DNA of 64,000 bases, taken from NCBI RefSeq assembly GCF_018881595.1, contig NZ_JACVQA010000006.1, positions 186,001-250,000 on the forward strand, given 5' to 3'. This document shows, piece after piece, positions 17,796 to 26,809 of this stretch. The translations under genes and the position numbers were made by a program. Below the pieces are notes generated by a model. That model had not been told where the DNA came from. It did not search any database and worked only from the letters and a program-made list of their open reading frames with translations. Every line of letters begins with the position of its first letter. Within the stretch, counting starts at the first letter, position 1. This DNA is from Polynucleobacter sp. UK-Gri1-W3 (GTDB lineage: Bacteria; Pseudomonadota; Gammaproteobacteria; Burkholderiales; Burkholderiaceae).

Positions 17796-18800
17796 TTAGT
17801 CAATTTCAATATTGCGGTCTTTAGCAACCTTGGCCCAGCGAGCAATATCTTCCTTAATGTAATTGGTAAATTGAGGGGGCGTCATTGGCATTAGGGTCAT
17901 CGCTTCATTAGTCATTTTTTCTGAAAAGTCCGGCAAAGCAAGAACTTTATTTAACTCTGCATTCAGTTTGGTGACGATGGCAGGGGGTAGATTTGCTGGA
18001 CCTACTAGGCCGTACCATTGCTGACCATCAAAGCCGTTGTAGCCCAACTCTTTAAATGTGGGGATATTGGGCGCAGCTGAACTACGCTTAGAGCCAGTGA
18101 CTGCTAGGCCGCGAACACGATTGGTATTGATATAAGGAAGTGCTGCAAATAGAGTGGGGAACATCGCTTGGGTTTGGCCTGCTAATAAGTCCGTATATGC
18201 TGGGCCTACACCACGATAAGGTACATGCACCATAAATATTCCTGCAGCTAGCTTTAGTTGCTCCATACCTAGATGGGTGAGTGTGCCCGGGCCAGCAGAG
18301 CCGTAACTTAACTTAGCAGGATTCTTTTTCGCATAATCAAGAAACTCTTTAAAACTCTTGATTGGCAGATCGGGATTAATGATGAGTACATTTGGAGTTG
18401 CGCCAATCATGCCAATCGGCGTGAAATCTTTTAGAGCGTCATAGGGTAATTTGCGGACGGCAGGATTAGTGCCATGCGTCCCAACATAAGCAATCATCAG
18501 AGTATAGCCATCAGCCGGCGCTTTAGCAGTTGCTTGCGATGCGATGGATCCACCACCACCACCCATATTCTCAACAACAACCGTTTGACCAAGTGAGCGA
18601 GAGAGTTTTTCCGCAACAGCACGCGCAATATTATCGAGTCCGCCACCAGCAGCTACTGGTGCAATCAGTTTGATGGGTTTGGTTGGGTAAGCAGGCGCTG
18701 CACTTTGAGCTTGTGCATTGCAGTTGATTGCCACTCCCAGAAATACGAAGAGAAGGGAGGATAAAAAAATCGGCTTTTGCCGATTAATTACTGTAGACAT
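17796..18800 (-). CDS. Bug/TctC family solute-binding protein
   Basis: This 334-residue protein starts with a hydrophobic export signal ending NAQAQSAAP, then YPTKPIKLIAPVAAGGGLDN, the classic Bug start. It is the first gene of the operon at 13268-18800 and is separated from MmgE/PrpD by 66 bp. It is clearly distinct in sequence from the Bug gene ending this operon, so the two probably bind different ligands. Confidence 0.92.
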   Translation of the reverse strand: MSTVINRQKPIFLSSLLFVFLGVAINCNAQAQSAAPAYPTKPIKLIAPVAAGGGLDNIARAVAEKLSRSLGQTVVVENMGGGGGSIASQATAKAPADGYTLMIAYVGTHGTNPAVRKLPYDALKDFTPIGMIGATPNVLIINPDLPIKSFKEFLDYAKKNPAKLSYGSAGPGTLTHLGMEQLKLAAGIFMVHVPYRGVGPAYTDLLAGQTQAMFPTLFAALPYINTNRVRGLAVTGSKRSSAAPNIPTFKELGYNGFDGQQWYGLVGPANLPPAIVTKLNAELNKVLALPDFSEKMTNEAMTLMPMTPPQFTNYIKEDIARWAKVAKDRNIEID

Positions 18801-18873
18801 GTCTCGAGTCCAAATTATTGTTTTATGAAATTTTGCAGCTTGGTAATTCTACTATTGATGATCCCAGCCCTAT

Positions 18874-19650
18874 TTAAGCTGAGCTGGCTTTGAGCTTTTT
18901 CCGAATGGAGTGTTCTATGGGGATGGAATCCAGGTTGGGCTCTAACGCCTCGCGTTCATCAAAGACAAAACAACTGCCTTGGTAATGTGCAGAACCGACC
19001 TCCTCAAAGTATTTCAAAATACCGCCTTCTAGCTGATAGCTATGCTGCATGCCAATCTCACGCATGTACAAGCCAGATTTTTCACAGCGAATGCCGCCGG
19101 TACAAAAGCTGACCAGCGTTTTATCTGCCAACTCATCTTTATGAGCAGATATTGCCCCTGGAAACTCGGTGAACTTGTCGATATTGAAATGCAAGGCATT
19201 TTCAAAAGTGCCGTAATCAACTTCAAAGGCATTGCGGGTATCTACCATCACCACGGGGCGACCTAAATCATCCGTACCTCGATCTAACCATTCCTGTAAT
19301 TTTTTCGGGCTAATGAAGTTGGCGCGACCCTCCTCTGGACGAATCGCTGGATGGTTCATGCGGATAATTTCATTTTTCAGCTTGATGAGCATTTTTTTGA
19401 AAGGCTGCTCTTCAGACCAACTTTCTTTAGCTTGAAGCGGGGTAAAACGAGGATCGGTGCGGAGCCAGTCCAGGAATGCACGTAACTCATCTGTTTTGCC
19501 GGCAAGAAACATATTGATGCCTTCCCCGGTCAGCAAGATGGTGCCCTTTAGTTGGTGAGCATTGCACTTTTCAAGCATTTTGGCGCGCAGCTCTGTCAGG
19601 CCATCTAGGCTGACAAATAAATAGGCGGCAATATTTAGAATCGACTTCAT
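18874..19650 (-). CDS. trhO: tRNA uridine(34) hydroxylase TrhO (rhodanese domain)
   Basis: This 258-residue protein has the N-terminal acylphosphatase-like domain and a C-terminal rhodanese domain with the active cysteine C183 in FCTGGIRCEK, as in YceA/TrhO. It hydroxylates U34 of certain tRNAs, giving 5-hydroxyuridine, the precursor of the cmo5U/mcmo5U wobble bases. It is transcribed away from the Bug gene at 19739. Length and motifs fit well. Confidence 0.9.
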   Translation of the reverse strand: MKSILNIAAYLFVSLDGLTELRAKMLEKCNAHQLKGTILLTGEGINMFLAGKTDELRAFLDWLRTDPRFTPLQAKESWSEEQPFKKMLIKLKNEIIRMNHPAIRPEEGRANFISPKKLQEWLDRGTDDLGRPVVMVDTRNAFEVDYGTFENALHFNIDKFTEFPGAISAHKDELADKTLVSFCTGGIRCEKSGLYMREIGMQHSYQLEGGILKYFEEVGSAHYQGSCFVFDEREALEPNLDSIPIEHSIRKKLKASSA

Positions 19651-19738
19651 TTTTCTCTCACTGGGCTACAAGAGCATTATCGAGCAAATGGGCCGTGGGA
19701 GTGTTAATCTTGAGTTCTTATTTATAGGAGACAAATCC

Positions 19739-20752
19739 ATGCAGGATTTAGCGAAAATGGCTAAAAAAGCCTTTAAAAACAGAATCTTAGCCGCTTTGGC
19801 GGTCTTGGGCGCAAGCAGTTTTGCTTTGGCCCAAAACGCGGGTGTTGGCATATGGCCCACCCAAAAGCCGATTCGTTTAATTGCGGTGTTTCCGCCGGGT
19901 GGCTCAGTTGACCAGGTTGCCCGTGTATTGGCACCAGCTTTGCAATCAGAGCTCAAGCAAAACGTGATTGTGGAAAACGTTGGCGGCGCCTCTGGTGTGA
20001 TTGGCACCTCTGCAATGACACGCTCAGATCCAGATGGATACACCTTTGCGGTGGTATTTGATACCCATGGCGTTAATCCAAGTCTGAAAGATAAGCTTCC
20101 CTACGATTCTATTAAAGATATTGCGCCAGTAATTTTGGTTGGCACATCACCAATGGTCTTGGTTGCTAGCAAGAAGTCAGGCATCACTAGTTTCAAGCAG
20201 TTGGTAGACCTCTCTAAAACGGGCAAGCAATTTAGTTATGGCTCTATTGGTATTGGAAGTCTTGGACACTTAGCGATGGCTCGCCTTGCTAAACAGGCTG
20301 GCTTTGATTGGAATCACATTCCCTATCGTGGCGGTGGCCCTTTGATGCAAGACGCTTTGGGCGGTCAAGTTGAATTGGCTATAGGCTCTGAGTTTTTAGT
20401 GAAGCCCCATGTAGATAGCGGTGGCGTAATTCCATTGGTCATTACTACGGCTAAGAGATCACCATCTCTCCCGAATGTACCGACGATTTCTGAAAGTGGC
20501 TTCCCAGGCTTTAGTGCTCCAGCATGGTGGGCAGTATTGGCTCCAGGCAAAACTCCTCCAGCAGTTATAGATGCGATGAACAAGGCCTTGAACAAAGCTT
20601 TGAAAACACCAGCAGTGGCTGAAAAGTTCAAAGCACAAGGCATTCAAATTGTTGGCGGCACCCCTGCAGCTGCCCAAGAGTTTATTGGTAAGCAGATTGG
20701 TATCTGGGGTAAGTTTGTTATTGAAAATAACATTAAAGAAACTGCTCAGTAA
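19739..20752 (+). CDS. Bug/TctC family solute-binding protein
   Basis: I start this 337-residue protein at the ATG at 19739, which has AGGAG (19726-19730) 8 nt upstream; the longer frame from 19688 has none. A signal peptide ends FALAQ, and the mature part begins with IWPTQKPIRLIAVFPPGGSVDQ. It is the third orphan Bug protein in the window. It is followed by a carboxymuconolactone decarboxylase-like gene, so it may bind an aromatic or ring-cleavage acid. Confidence 0.92.
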   Translation: MQDLAKMAKKAFKNRILAALAVLGASSFALAQNAGVGIWPTQKPIRLIAVFPPGGSVDQVARVLAPALQSELKQNVIVENVGGASGVIGTSAMTRSDPDGYTFAVVFDTHGVNPSLKDKLPYDSIKDIAPVILVGTSPMVLVASKKSGITSFKQLVDLSKTGKQFSYGSIGIGSLGHLAMARLAKQAGFDWNHIPYRGGGPLMQDALGGQVELAIGSEFLVKPHVDSGGVIPLVITTAKRSPSLPNVPTISESGFPGFSAPAWWAVLAPGKTPPAVIDAMNKALNKALKTPAVAEKFKAQGIQIVGGTPAAAQEFIGKQIGIWGKFVIENNIKETAQ

Positions 20753-20800
20753 GCGGTATTAATAAGAACTATTAATCAGAAGCATTAATCAAAGGTATTT

Positions 20801-21352
20801 ATGTCAGAACGTTTAATTCCGTATCAACCCATGGATTTGGCTGAGCCAGCTGAGTTAGTTGCAGCCATTCGCAAGAGACGTGGGGGCCAGTTTATTAATT
20901 TGGACCGCATGCTCTTGCATAGCGTTCCTATCGCAGAGGGCTGGAATCACTTCATTGGGGAGATTCGCAATAACCTTTCTTTAGATCCTAAGTTGCGTGA
21001 GTTAGCGATGTGTGGGGTAGCTGTTCTCAATGGCGCTGAGTATGAATTCTTTCATCATGCGCCCCCATTTAAGAAGGCGGGCGGCACTGAGGAGCAAGTT
21101 CAAGGCTTACGTCTTATCGGCCAGCCAAATTTCCCAAAAGAGTTGTACTCGCCATTAGAGAATGATGCTGCTGATTTAACTTTTCAAATGACGCGCAATA
21201 TCAAGGTGGATCCTGACTTGATGAAGCGTTTGCAAAAAGAGTTGGGAAGCACGGATACCGTTGAGTTAGTAACCGTAATTGCTGCTTACAACATGGTTTC
21301 TCGTTTCTTGATTGCGCTTGACGTTAATCCTGAAGACCATCCTCCGGCTTAA
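20801..21352 (+). CDS. Carboxymuconolactone decarboxylase family protein
   Basis: This 183-residue all-helical protein fits the CMD/AhpD family in length and in the core LRELAMCGVAVLNGAEYEFFHHAP. It lacks the CxxC pair of the peroxidase-type AhpD members; instead it has the E-Y-E-x-x-H arrangement seen in the non-redox branch. The reaction is unknown. It is 48 bp after the Bug gene and just ahead of the pirin, in the same direction. Confidence 0.82.
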   Translation: MSERLIPYQPMDLAEPAELVAAIRKRRGGQFINLDRMLLHSVPIAEGWNHFIGEIRNNLSLDPKLRELAMCGVAVLNGAEYEFFHHAPPFKKAGGTEEQVQGLRLIGQPNFPKELYSPLENDAADLTFQMTRNIKVDPDLMKRLQKELGSTDTVELVTVIAAYNMVSRFLIALDVNPEDHPPA

Positions 21353-21398
21353 AGACAAAACTTAGTCAAAGCCAAGTCAAGTCAAAGCATTCATCAAC

Positions 21399-22253
21399 AT
21401 GATCCGAAATATCCAAACCATCATTCCTGGCATTGCCACTTCTGATGGTGCGGGTGTCAAATTGCGTCGTAGCATTGGTGGTCAAAATCAAGTTAGGCTT
21501 GACCCTTTTTTGATGCTCGATGAATTTTCTTCTAATGATCCGAATGATTACGTAGCAGGTTTTCCTGCGCATCCTCATCGGGGTTTTGAGACTGTGACCT
21601 ACATGCTCGAGGGTCATATGTTGCATGAAGATCATCTAGGCAATCAAGGACACCTCAAAACAGGCGGCGTTCAGTGGATGACAGCGGGGCGCGGCATTAT
21701 TCACTCTGAGATGCCTCAGCAGGTAAGCGGCGCTATGCGTGGCTTTCAGTTATGGATTAACTTGCCCGCTAAAGAAAAGATGAAGGCGGCTGGGTATAAA
21801 GATATTCAAGTCGAAGACATCCCCAAGATCACATTAGCCAACGGCGGCTCAGTAAAAGTCATTGCGGGTACATGTAGTCAAGACGGTAAAGAGGTGCAAG
21901 GTCCGATTCAAGGGATTACCACCACACCTTTATTTTTGGATGTGCACTTGCCAGCTAATGCTCAATTCGAGCACCTTGTTCCTAAAGAACTCAATGCCTT
22001 TGTTTATTTATATGCAGGCGATCTTGAGGTAGGGGGTCCAATGCGAGAGATACCAAAACAAGCTGCAGTCGTACTTGGTGATGGTGATCGCCTCAAGGCT
22101 AAATCAGGACCTGCGGGGGCACAATTCATTGTTCTTGCAGCCTTGCCACTGCATGAGCCTATCGTGCAGTATGGCCCTTTTGTCATGAATACCCGTGCGG
22201 AGATTGAGCAAGCTATAGATGATTATCAAAACAATCGGTTTGTGGTTTCATAG
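21399..22253 (+). CDS. Pirin family protein (bicupin)
   Basis: This 284-residue protein has two cupin halves. The metal-binding residues are seen in PAHPHRGFETVTY and in the HxxxE pattern around GRGIIHSEMP. Bacterial pirins bind iron or copper; some act as quercetin 2,3-dioxygenases and others as redox regulators. Its TAG stop is immediately followed by the GTG of the methyltransferase gene, so the two are cotranscribed. Confidence 0.9.
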   Translation: MIRNIQTIIPGIATSDGAGVKLRRSIGGQNQVRLDPFLMLDEFSSNDPNDYVAGFPAHPHRGFETVTYMLEGHMLHEDHLGNQGHLKTGGVQWMTAGRGIIHSEMPQQVSGAMRGFQLWINLPAKEKMKAAGYKDIQVEDIPKITLANGGSVKVIAGTCSQDGKEVQGPIQGITTTPLFLDVHLPANAQFEHLVPKELNAFVYLYAGDLEVGGPMREIPKQAAVVLGDGDRLKAKSGPAGAQFIVLAALPLHEPIVQYGPFVMNTRAEIEQAIDDYQNNRFVVS

Positions 22254-23426
22254 GTGACTCAACCAGCAATCCTTCAGTGGGAAGATGAGGGGCAAACCCA
22301 TAGCGCCAAGTGGCACTCAGAAAATGGTATCGCGCCCCATAAAAAGATTCAAATCGTTGATGACACTCTGACGGCTGACGTTGCTTATCGCCTGGCTTGT
22401 GAAGGTACGGCGATGCTTTACAAGGGCGACTTTCAGAATGCACGACAACTATTGCAGGCTTTAGTTCGAAGGGTAGATAAGCCTTCTAAGAAATCCAAGC
22501 GAGTTGACCGAGTCGAAAATGAGAAAACCAAAAGTCCTCTAGATACATTCAACCTTCATCGCCTTGCTCAATCACAGCGTGCTCGTATTTTAGGGATGAT
22601 TCTGATACAGGTAAATGCTGATCACAGCATCTCATTAAGGCGCGCTCCAGATGTTGCCAAAGCTTGCTCTGAATCTTATGGAGAGCAGGCTGCACCTTAC
22701 ATCATCTCGCTGCGTGAACTACTCGGTGTTATTAGTGCTCATGAGTGGCGCAAGACAGGTGTTCAAGTTCTCACTAGAGATGATGAAGAGGTCCGCATGC
22801 ATCCTCACTATGGGGTTTTCTCTCCAGTGCGCAGTGAGTATGTTGATTTAGTGCTGAAAGCTCCGCTGCCAAGTGCAATCAAGCAAAGCTCTCTAGCCTT
22901 TGATATTGGTACGGGCACTGGAGTTTTAGCTGTTGTTTTAGCTTTGCGAGGCATTCAGAAGGTCGTTGCGACCGATCTTAATGATCGAGCAATTACTTGT
23001 GCAAAAGAAAATATCGATCGCCTAGATCTACATTCCCAGATTGAAATTTGTAAGGCCAATCTTTTTCCTGAAGGCAAAGCTGCACTCATTGTCTGCAATC
23101 CGCCTTGGCTTCCGGCTAGACCAAGTTCCTTACTAGAGCATGCTGTATATGATCCTGAGAGTCAGATGCTAAAAGGCTTTTTAAGTAAGCTCAAAAATCA
23201 TTTGCTTGATAGTGGCGAAGGTTGGCTTATTCTTTCTGATTTGGCTGAGCATCTGGGTTTAAGAACAAGGGCTGAGCTTCTCAATTGGATTGAGCAAGCG
23301 GGTTTGAAAGTTATCGCACGTTTGGATACGAAGCCAACACATCAAAAAGCATTTAATAAAGCAGATGCTTTGCATGCAGCGCGATCTAAAGAAGTGACAT
23401 CACTTTGGCGTTTAGCTTCAAAGTAG
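22254..23426 (+). CDS. Class I SAM-dependent methyltransferase with NPPW motif
   Basis: The 390-residue protein starts at a GTG directly after the pirin stop. An N-terminal part of about 200 residues has no recognised domain. The C-terminal part has the SAM motif DIGTGTG at 217-223 and NPPW at 282-285, the signature of enzymes that methylate amino nitrogens of glutamine, adenine or guanine. It resembles the PrmC/RsmC/TrmN6 group, but the long N-terminal part does not fit PrmC. The target is unknown. Confidence 0.8.
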   Translation: MTQPAILQWEDEGQTHSAKWHSENGIAPHKKIQIVDDTLTADVAYRLACEGTAMLYKGDFQNARQLLQALVRRVDKPSKKSKRVDRVENEKTKSPLDTFNLHRLAQSQRARILGMILIQVNADHSISLRRAPDVAKACSESYGEQAAPYIISLRELLGVISAHEWRKTGVQVLTRDDEEVRMHPHYGVFSPVRSEYVDLVLKAPLPSAIKQSSLAFDIGTGTGVLAVVLALRGIQKVVATDLNDRAITCAKENIDRLDLHSQIEICKANLFPEGKAALIVCNPPWLPARPSSLLEHAVYDPESQMLKGFLSKLKNHLLDSGEGWLILSDLAEHLGLRTRAELLNWIEQAGLKVIARLDTKPTHQKAFNKADALHAARSKEVTSLWRLASK

Positions 23427-23584
23427 TAACACATTAAATAGCCCTACAAGTCCCGTCCCCATTGGGGTCATGGTTGTTTGTCACAGACATCCTCCTTAAA
23501 ATCCTGAAGAGCAATAGTTCATTACTGCACGTTACGTCGGTAAAAGGACTTGAGCATTTCTCTTTTTTCTTTTAAGGAAGTCAT

Positions 23585-24151
23585 TTGCCCTGTAGTTTGT
23601 TTGCTCGAAATGGTTTTCTCATTTCAGGTGTAGTGATCTCTCATGTATTGGTTTTGTTAGGGCTTCTTTATGGATCTCTTGGCAGAGAAGCATCATCTGC
23701 ACAGGGAGTTCTCATGGTGAACCTGGTGGGCGAACGCGCAAACTCACCCAAAAGCAACAAATCCTTTGCACCACAACAAACCACTTCACTCCCGGGTGCA
23801 AAAAGTGCAAGCCTAATTCAGGTGGATGAATCTTCTGCTGCAACTGGTATCGAGGGTACAAGCCGTCTGGCGGTTGGTGTGGCTAGAAAGGCTATACATA
23901 GCCCTAAACCCCATTACCCATTGGTAAGCAGGCAGCTTCGGGAAGAGGGTTTGGTTGTGGTGAGGCTCTGTGTAAACCAGCAAGGTATTGTCGGTGATGT
24001 TGGTATTTCCAAGAGCTCAGGCTTTCAGAGCTTGGATCACTCGGCTCTTAATGCTTTAGCAAAGTGGAGATTTGACCCCATTGCATTAAATTCCACCAAT
24101 CTTTCCGAGCAATGCTTTCAGACCCCCATTCAATTTACTTTAGAGGGTTAG
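23585..24151 (+). CDS. TonB family energy-transducing protein
   Basis: The start is a TTG at 23585 with AAGGAAG 4 nt upstream; no better start precedes the membrane anchor. The 188-residue protein has one hydrophobic segment at about 11-30, a linker, and a C-terminal TonB domain (PHYPLVSRQLREEGLVVVRLCV, then SGFQSLDHSALNALAKWRFDP). The linker is short and lacks the long Pro-Lys repeats. It should energise the outer-membrane receptor encoded two genes on. No exbB or exbD is in the window. Confidence 0.85.
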   Translation: MPCSLFARNGFLISGVVISHVLVLLGLLYGSLGREASSAQGVLMVNLVGERANSPKSNKSFAPQQTTSLPGAKSASLIQVDESSAATGIEGTSRLAVGVARKAIHSPKPHYPLVSRQLREEGLVVVRLCVNQQGIVGDVGISKSSGFQSLDHSALNALAKWRFDPIALNSTNLSEQCFQTPIQFTLEG

Positions 24152-24154
24152 CAG

Positions 24155-24334
24155 ATGAGTCAGAAAAACACCTCCGTCTTGATCCCGATTTACGTTCGAT
24201 CCCGCCATCTTTTGCCGAAAACGATTTCTAGTGAGGCTCTATTGGGTGAGATGAAGCAAATTCTTATTTTGCATGAAGGACATTCATATCAATTGCGGAT
24301 TACTAAATTAGGCAAGCTCATTTTGACTAAATAG
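24155..24334 (+). CDS. hemP: Hemin uptake protein HemP family
   Basis: This 59-residue protein, 3 bp after the tonB-like stop and with GAGGG 8 nt before the ATG, ends SYQLRITKLGKLILTK after a SSEALLGEMKQILILHEG segment. That is the HemP/HmuP pattern (a short domain ending in LRxTxxxKLILTK). HmuP is needed for expression of heme receptors in Bradyrhizobium and Burkholderia. Its place between tonB and the receptor gene points to heme or iron uptake. Confidence 0.85.
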   Translation: MSQKNTSVLIPIYVRSRHLLPKTISSEALLGEMKQILILHEGHSYQLRITKLGKLILTK

Positions 24335-24418
24335 AAATTCAATTAGTTACTAGCCAGCAAGAGCATTTTCATATGCATATAGCCAGCGATTTTTTGTTGT
24401 TATCACTGGAGATGGTAT

Positions 24419-26497
24419 ATGAAGCATCAAGAATTTTTTTGTTCTAAAAATAAGCTTGCCTGGATTTCATCGCTGGCATTTTTGTATGGAGGCTCATTTT
24501 CAAACTGGGTCAAGGCTCAAGACATTGACTTACCTAGAATTGATATCGTTGGTCGAGAGGAAAACGCCCTGAGCAAAATTCCTGGAACAGTCGATGTCAT
24601 TAATCAAAAGATGATGGAGGAGCTGCAACCTCAATCATTGCAGGATGTATTGAAGACCATTCCTGGTGTCAATGTTCGTGGGGATGAAGGTGGATTAGGG
24701 TCCATACCAAATATTGGTATTCGGGGTTTAAATCCGAGTCGCAGCTCTAAAGTACTGCTTTTAGAGGATGGCGCTCCAATCCAGCCATCACTATTTATTT
24801 CTAACGCTTCCTATTACAGTCCGCCGGTTGAACGCATTGGTGGAATTGAAGTTTTAAAAGGAGCTTCAGGTCTAAAGTATGGGCCATCCAATATTGGTGG
24901 GGTGGTGAACTACCTGAGCAAAACACCATCACAGGGTTTTAAGTTAACTGGCAAAGTTGGTAACTATGGGTATCGTTTGGCAGAGATTGAGGCAGGGGGA
25001 AGGTCCTCGACAAATGGCGCCATTGGAGGAATCAACTTGATTCAAGCTGAATCCAACGGATATCAGGGAAATGGTTTCAAGATGTATGACATTCTCATGA
25101 AGGGCGGAATTGAAATTGCCCAGAATCAGTGGCTAAGCTTGAAATACACTCACTACGATAACAATATCAATACGTCGTATGTGGGTCTTCGCCCCACTCA
25201 GTATGCGAACCGCATGATGGATAACCCGGCACCTAATGATCGTTTTATTAACCAACGAAATGCCGTAGATCTGAATCACTCGATTGAAATTAATGCAGAT
25301 ACCAAGATCAATACTTTGCTGTATTGGAGTAAGTTGAGTCGGGATTACTGGCGACAAAGCATTTTGAAGCGAACACAAGATGCGACTGTTTTTAAGCCTT
25401 GCAATGTTGGTACCGAATGTTTGGTTGGTCGTAATCGCGAGTTTCAGATGCTGGGCTTAGATTCGCGAATCAGCCATGCTTATAAGGCATTTGGTATTGC
25501 GAATGAGGCAGAGCTTGGTATTCGCTTGCATACTGAATCTCAAATCAATCAGCTCTCAAACTCTAAAACTGTAGCCTATTCTGGTCGCATTTCTTATCAT
25601 GAAGAGAACAAGGCGAACTCACTGGCAATGTATGCCCAGAATCGTTTCTTGTTAACAGAAGACTTTGCTGTAATACCTGGCGTGCGTGTTGAAAGTTATA
25701 ACCAGACTCGCTCGAATGTCATTACCGATAAGATAGGAAGCGCTAAAAATATAGAAACTGTTCCGCAGATTGGCGCAACCTGGCAATTGATACCTCAAGC
25801 TCAGGTATATGGCAGTATTTACAAGGGATTTGCTCCAGCACAATTGGCAACAGCGATTGATGACAAGGGGGTAGATCAGCAGCTGGCACCAGAACGCTCA
25901 ACCAATATGGAATTAGGTTTACGTGGTCGATCAGGGGCTTTCTCATACGACTCTGCAGTTTTTAGTATGGACTTTAGCAATCAAATCGTAAATCAAAGTT
26001 TGGCTGCAGGCATTTCTAAAGCCAACGGCGGCAAAAGTTTGCATCAGGGGGCTGAATTGGCGCTGGCTTATACGCTTGGCTATGGCTGGGGTATTAACGG
26101 CAATGCAACCTATATCCCAGTAGCCAAATTTGTGGGCACTAGCTCCTTAGGTAGGGATGGCAATCGCATTCCATACACACCTAAGCTGACCTCCAACTTA
26201 GGTATTAGCTATGAAAAGAATGGCTTTAATACATTGGTTAGTCTAAATTATGTTTCTGCCCAGTTTGCCGATTCCGCAAATACTGCTATAGAAAATACCA
26301 TTGGCACTTTAGGTGAGATCCCTGCATTTACAACAGTAAATTGGAGCGCTAACTACGCTATCAATAAAGACTGGAAAGTATTTGGGGTAATCAATAACGT
26401 GTTCGACAAGCGATACATCTCCAGTCGCAGTCCTGATGGAATATTTGCTGGAGCACCACTCAATTTTCAGGCCGGTATGAGCTATCAATTTAATTGA
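24419..26497 (+). CDS. TonB-dependent outer-membrane receptor
   Basis: This 692-residue protein has an export signal ending NWVKAQD, a TonB-box-like and plug region (IPGTVDVINQKMM, DVLKTIPGVNVRG, RGLNPSRSSKVLLLEDG) and a C-terminal beta-barrel ending in the aromatic residue pattern GMSYQFN. The plug is like that of FecA-type receptors. With hemP and tonB just upstream, the ligand is probably heme or an iron complex. The FRAP/NPNL heme motif is not obvious, so a ferric siderophore or citrate remains possible. Confidence 0.88.
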   Translation: MKHQEFFCSKNKLAWISSLAFLYGGSFSNWVKAQDIDLPRIDIVGREENALSKIPGTVDVINQKMMEELQPQSLQDVLKTIPGVNVRGDEGGLGSIPNIGIRGLNPSRSSKVLLLEDGAPIQPSLFISNASYYSPPVERIGGIEVLKGASGLKYGPSNIGGVVNYLSKTPSQGFKLTGKVGNYGYRLAEIEAGGRSSTNGAIGGINLIQAESNGYQGNGFKMYDILMKGGIEIAQNQWLSLKYTHYDNNINTSYVGLRPTQYANRMMDNPAPNDRFINQRNAVDLNHSIEINADTKINTLLYWSKLSRDYWRQSILKRTQDATVFKPCNVGTECLVGRNREFQMLGLDSRISHAYKAFGIANEAELGIRLHTESQINQLSNSKTVAYSGRISYHEENKANSLAMYAQNRFLLTEDFAVIPGVRVESYNQTRSNVITDKIGSAKNIETVPQIGATWQLIPQAQVYGSIYKGFAPAQLATAIDDKGVDQQLAPERSTNMELGLRGRSGAFSYDSAVFSMDFSNQIVNQSLAAGISKANGGKSLHQGAELALAYTLGYGWGINGNATYIPVAKFVGTSSLGRDGNRIPYTPKLTSNLGISYEKNGFNTLVSLNYVSAQFADSANTAIENTIGTLGEIPAFTTVNWSANYAINKDWKVFGVINNVFDKRYISSRSPDGIFAGAPLNFQAGMSYQFN

Positions 26498-26523
26498 CAC
26501 GCATCATCTATTTAGTTTTTGAT

Positions 26524-26590
26524 CAAAGAAAAACGCCACCCTCGCAGGTGGCGTTGGACTGTTACATAATTCAAAATGGTGGAGTCGGCG
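26524..26590. repeat. Left attachment repeat (att), remnant of ssrA 3' end
   Basis: This 67-bp copy matches 40279-40345 at 61 positions. It includes an AACGCCACC/GGTGGCGTT hairpin (26532-26540 with 26547-26555), TTCAAAATGG and the terminal tmRNA sequence GGTGGAGTCGGCG, after which similarity stops. On the minus strand the hairpin is followed by TTTTTCTTTG, so before insertion it was probably the ssrA terminator. Confidence 0.88.
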
Positions 26591-26809
26591 TCTACTTAAC
26601 CCAAAGATATGCCTTGTGAGGCTTTGGGTCTTCCTGAGTAACTATGTCCTTGCTATTAAAAGCCTGCGATAGCAAAAATCGGCAATAAGTACCAACTTAT
26701 CTGTACCCAATAAATCCAAGACATTACTTTATCAACCTAGACCTCTTACGGCTAATCACGCATTGTGTGTGGGGAAGTGTGGGGAAGCGACTTTAAAGGA
26801 GTATTGATG
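26591..26809. other. Island left-end non-coding region with inverted repeat and G-rich repeats
   Basis: No gene is seen here. ACCCAAAG (26599-26606) and CTTTGGGT (26622-26629) form an inverted repeat beside the att site. Just before the integrase remnant there is a tandem GTGTGGGGAA-GTGTGGGGAA (about 26766-26787). Such sites near att could bind integrase or excision factors. This is inferred from location. Confidence 0.5.

Noticed and set aside
26574..26590. A second tmRNA gene at the left end of the island
   Set aside because: Only the last 14 nt of ssrA are present; no tag frame or acceptor stem partner is found nearby.
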